DNA of 8,635 nucleotides. It comes from CAZAIO01 sp964485235 (GTDB lineage: Bacteria; Chloroflexota; Dehalococcoidia; GIF9; UBA5629). Below, in pieces: positions 7,334 to 8,635 of the stretch. The translations under genes and the position numbers were made by a program. Every line of letters starts with the position of its first letter. Positions within the stretch are counted from its first letter, which is position 1. The stretch is from positions 1 through 8,635 of the forward strand of contig CAZAIO010000109.1 of assembly GCA_964485235.1 (NCBI GenBank), given 5' to 3'. The notes beneath the pieces were generated by a model, which was given only the letters and a program-made list of their open reading frames with translations, searched no databases and had not been told where the DNA came from.

Positions 7334-7995
7334 TGAAGATTGAAGTGCTCAAAGATATTTCTTCCGCAAACGACGCTATTGCTGCGCAAAACAGGAAATT
7401 ACTGGATACGAACGGAGTGTTTACAATAAACCTGATGTCTTCACCCGGAGCCGGTAAGACCAGTTTTATTCTGGAAACGATAAACCGCCTCAGGAGTAAT
7501 CTGAAGTTCGCCGTCATTGAAGGCGATGTCGCCTCAAAAGTGGACGCAGACAAAATCGATAAACAGGGTATACAGGTGCTGCAGATAAATATCGGCGGTA
7601 ATTGCTCACTGGAAGCCCATATGATAAGTTCGGCATTACCTAAAATGACGCTCGGCGGTACCGATGTCCTCTTTATAGAAAATGTGGGCAATCTCATCTG
7701 TCCTGCCGAATTTGCGCTGGGAGAACATACGAAGGTGGTACTCGCAAGTACACCTGAAGGACATGACAAACCATTAAAATACCCGTTAATGTTCACTGAA
7801 GCAGACATCGTACTGGTTAATAAAGTCGACCTTGCTCCGTACCTCGATTTCGATACCGATGCGTTTCGTACGTCGGTCACAGGGCTGAACCCTGATGTGT
7901 CCATTTTTGAAATATCCTGCAAGACAGGAAACGGGATGGATGAATGGTGTTCATGGCTCTCCGGTGAAGTTAAAAAATATAAGTCCGGAAAATAA
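7333..7995 (+). CDS. hypB: HypB, GTPase for nickel insertion
   Basis: HypB is a SIMIBI-class GTPase that drives nickel transfer through HypA to the hydrogenase precursor. The 220 residues cover a complete G domain: P-loop SSPGAGKT (36-43), EGDVAS (63-68), the ENVGNLICPA block (116-125), NKVD (163-166) for guanine recognition, and SCKTG (205-209). The protein starts directly with MKIEVLKD, so it lacks the N-terminal CxxCGC nickel motif and any histidine stretch seen in some HypBs. The motif usually written GxxCHLDA reads GGNCSLEA here. C91 is kept, but the next residue is S92 instead of the usual metal-binding histidine; C123 in the NLICPA block is kept. A strong GGAGG (7321-7325) lies 7 nt before the ATG. 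It is the last gene of the rightward pair. Confidence 0.96.
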   Translation: MKIEVLKDISSANDAIAAQNRKLLDTNGVFTINLMSSPGAGKTSFILETINRLRSNLKFAVIEGDVASKVDADKIDKQGIQVLQINIGGNCSLEAHMISSALPKMTLGGTDVLFIENVGNLICPAEFALGEHTKVVLASTPEGHDKPLKYPLMFTEADIVLVNKVDLAPYLDFDTDAFRTSVTGLNPDVSIFEISCKTGNGMDEWCSWLSGEVKKYKSGK

Positions 7996-8111
7996 TATCC
8001 CGGTCATTATCAGAACCGGATGAACTATCATGAGTACCCGACCGGATAATCAGTTCAGGAAACATCCGGCTGTTTATCTCTTAAGTGAGCCCCGGCGTTA
8101 TACACGGGGTA

Positions 8112-8140
8112 TTGACAAAGGGGCAATAACCGCTTAAATT
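8112..8140 (+). promoter_or_regulatory. candidate promoter for the Lon-like gene
   Basis: A perfect -35 TTGACA (8112-8117) is followed by a 17-bp spacer and TAAATT (8135-8140), which matches 4 of 6 bases of the -10 consensus. Transcription would start near 8147, giving a leader of about 89 nt. The good -35 and ideal spacing support it; the weak -10 limits confidence. Confidence 0.45.
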
Positions 8141-8167
8141 GAAAGCCGTTAATATACGATTCGGCTA

Positions 8168-8224
8168 GCAGGAAACAGCCTGTGAATAATTGGAACCAAC
8201 CCGCTAAAAAAGAACCTGCACAGG
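8168..8224 (+). promoter_or_regulatory. possible two-state leader structure before the Lon-like gene
   Basis: GCAGG (8168-8172) can pair with CCTGT (8179-8183) in a small local hairpin. CCTGTG (8179-8184) can instead pair perfectly with CACAGG (8219-8224), which includes part of the AGGAG ribosome-binding site (8222-8226). The two pairings exclude each other, so one would leave the site open and the other would hide it. It matches no riboswitch class I recognise, and short complementary stretches also arise by chance. Confidence 0.25.
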
Positions 8225-8235
8225 AGAAATAAGCC

Positions 8236-8635
8236 ATGAACAAGTCAAAATTTGAAGTCCCTCCGGACAAATTATGCTGGCATTGCGACCCTGCCGTTTT
8301 CGATTTTGAAGATACCGGAGAGCTTGTCCCGCTACGCGAATTCGTCGGACAGGACAGGGCTATCAAGGCAATCGAATTCGGACTGTCCATGAAGCATGAG
8401 GGATATAATATCTACGTCGCCGGCCTTACAGGGACCGGTAAGACCACTGCGGTACAGAAACATATCGATAAGCTCCTTGCCGATAAAAAAGCATCGAAAG
8501 AGATTGAACCTGCTAAAGACTGGTGCTATGTCTATAATTTTAACGATAGCGACAGACCTCAAATCCTCGCGATGACTCCGGGAAAAGGTAAAACCTTTAG
8601 AGAACAGGTTATCCTTCTCCTACAACAGCTCAAGC
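8236..8635 (+). CDS. Lon-like ATP-dependent protease, N-terminal part only (runs off the right edge)
   Basis: The window shows 133 codons of an AAA+ protein of the Lon-related protease family with the AAA_32-type N-terminal region. Family members are usually around 800 residues and carry a C-terminal Ser-Lys protease domain, which would lie outside the window. Typical family features are visible: LCWHCDP (13-19), FVGQDRAIKAIEFGL (36-50), GYNIYVAG (56-63) and the Walker A motif GLTGTGKT (63-70). The ATG at 8236 follows an in-frame TAA two codons earlier and has AGGAG 9 nt upstream, so the start is well fixed. It follows hypB in the same direction after 240 bp, with its own promoter candidate, so a functional link to hydrogenase maturation is not shown. 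Confidence 0.88.
   Translation, partial: MNKSKFEVPPDKLCWHCDPAVFDFEDTGELVPLREFVGQDRAIKAIEFGLSMKHEGYNIYVAGLTGTGKTTAVQKHIDKLLADKKASKEIEPAKDWCYVYNFNDSDRPQILAMTPGKGKTFREQVILLLQQLK

Larger units (their letters stand above)
7996..8235. other. spacer between hypB and the Lon-like gene, with several small inverted repeats
   Basis: No reading frame here looks coding. The stretch holds CCGGT/ACCGG (8000-8004 with 8015-8019), CCGGAT/ATCCGG (8042-8047 with 8064-8069) and CCCCG/CGGGG (8090-8094 with 8105-8109). None is followed by a T-run, so no intrinsic terminator for hypAB can be called. A promoter candidate and a potentially structured leader for the downstream gene occupy the right half. Confidence 0.6.

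Noticed and set aside
7275..7922. A 215-codon open frame on the minus strand across hypB
   Set aside because: It lies antisense to a clear hypB with all GTPase motifs, and its translation resembles no known family and looks like a codon-usage shadow.
8000..8019. CCGGT/ACCGG hairpin directly after the hypB stop as a terminator
   Set aside because: The stem has only five pairs with a 10-nt loop and no T-run behind it.
8090..8109. CCCCG/CGGGG hairpin as a terminator for hypAB
   Set aside because: No T-run follows the stem; the bases after it instead form a -35-like TTGACA.
1..8635. CRISPR array, insertion sequence, tRNA or rRNA gene
   Set aside because: No regularly spaced direct repeats, transposase-like frame, terminal inverted repeats or cloverleaf pattern was seen; the coding regions are ordinary metabolic and maturation genes.

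Overview
The window is a hydrogenase-maturation (hyp) locus from a bacterium of moderate GC content. On the left it is flanked by a CoA-transferase fused to a GNAT acetyltransferase domain, and on the right by the first 133 codons of a Lon-like ATP-dependent protease. All six core [NiFe]-hydrogenase maturation genes are present and look intact. No hydrogenase structural subunit and no hydrogenase-specific endopeptidase is visible. The gene content points to an anaerobe or facultative anaerobe. The CoA-transferase/GNAT fusion is, from general knowledge, common in anaerobic deltaproteobacteria and planctomycetes, but the sequence alone does not fix the taxon.

Layout. Positions 1-149 hold no supportable gene but contain a strong promoter-like element on the minus strand that points out of the left edge. 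Positions 150-2075 (minus) encode the CoA-transferase/GNAT protein. Positions 2076-2245 are a spacer with a possible weak terminator for the hyp genes and a possible promoter for the CoA-transferase. Positions 2246-6857 (minus) are a tight hypF-hypC-hypD-hypE operon, with an 8-bp gap between hypF and hypC and overlapping ends from hypC to hypE. Positions 6858-6991 are a divergent control region with two back-to-back sigma70-type promoters. Positions 6992-7995 (plus) are hypA-hypB, overlapping by 1 bp. Positions 7996-8235 are a spacer rich in small inverted repeats and with a promoter candidate. From 8236 to the end is the truncated Lon-like gene.

How the genes work together. HypF and HypE make the cyanide ligand from carbamoyl phosphate. 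HypC and HypD assemble the Fe(CN)2CO unit and deliver it to the hydrogenase large subunit. HypA and HypB then insert nickel. The locus therefore splits along pathway lines: iron-ligand chemistry is transcribed leftward and nickel delivery rightward.

I see no wholly new system. The points most worth a second look are: a Cys-His to Cys-Ser change in the conserved metal-site motif of HypB, the shared -35 region of the divergent promoters, a hairpin that would cover the hypA ribosome-binding site, a possible two-state leader ahead of the Lon-like gene, a better-supported GTG start for the CoA-transferase, and the outward promoter at the left edge.
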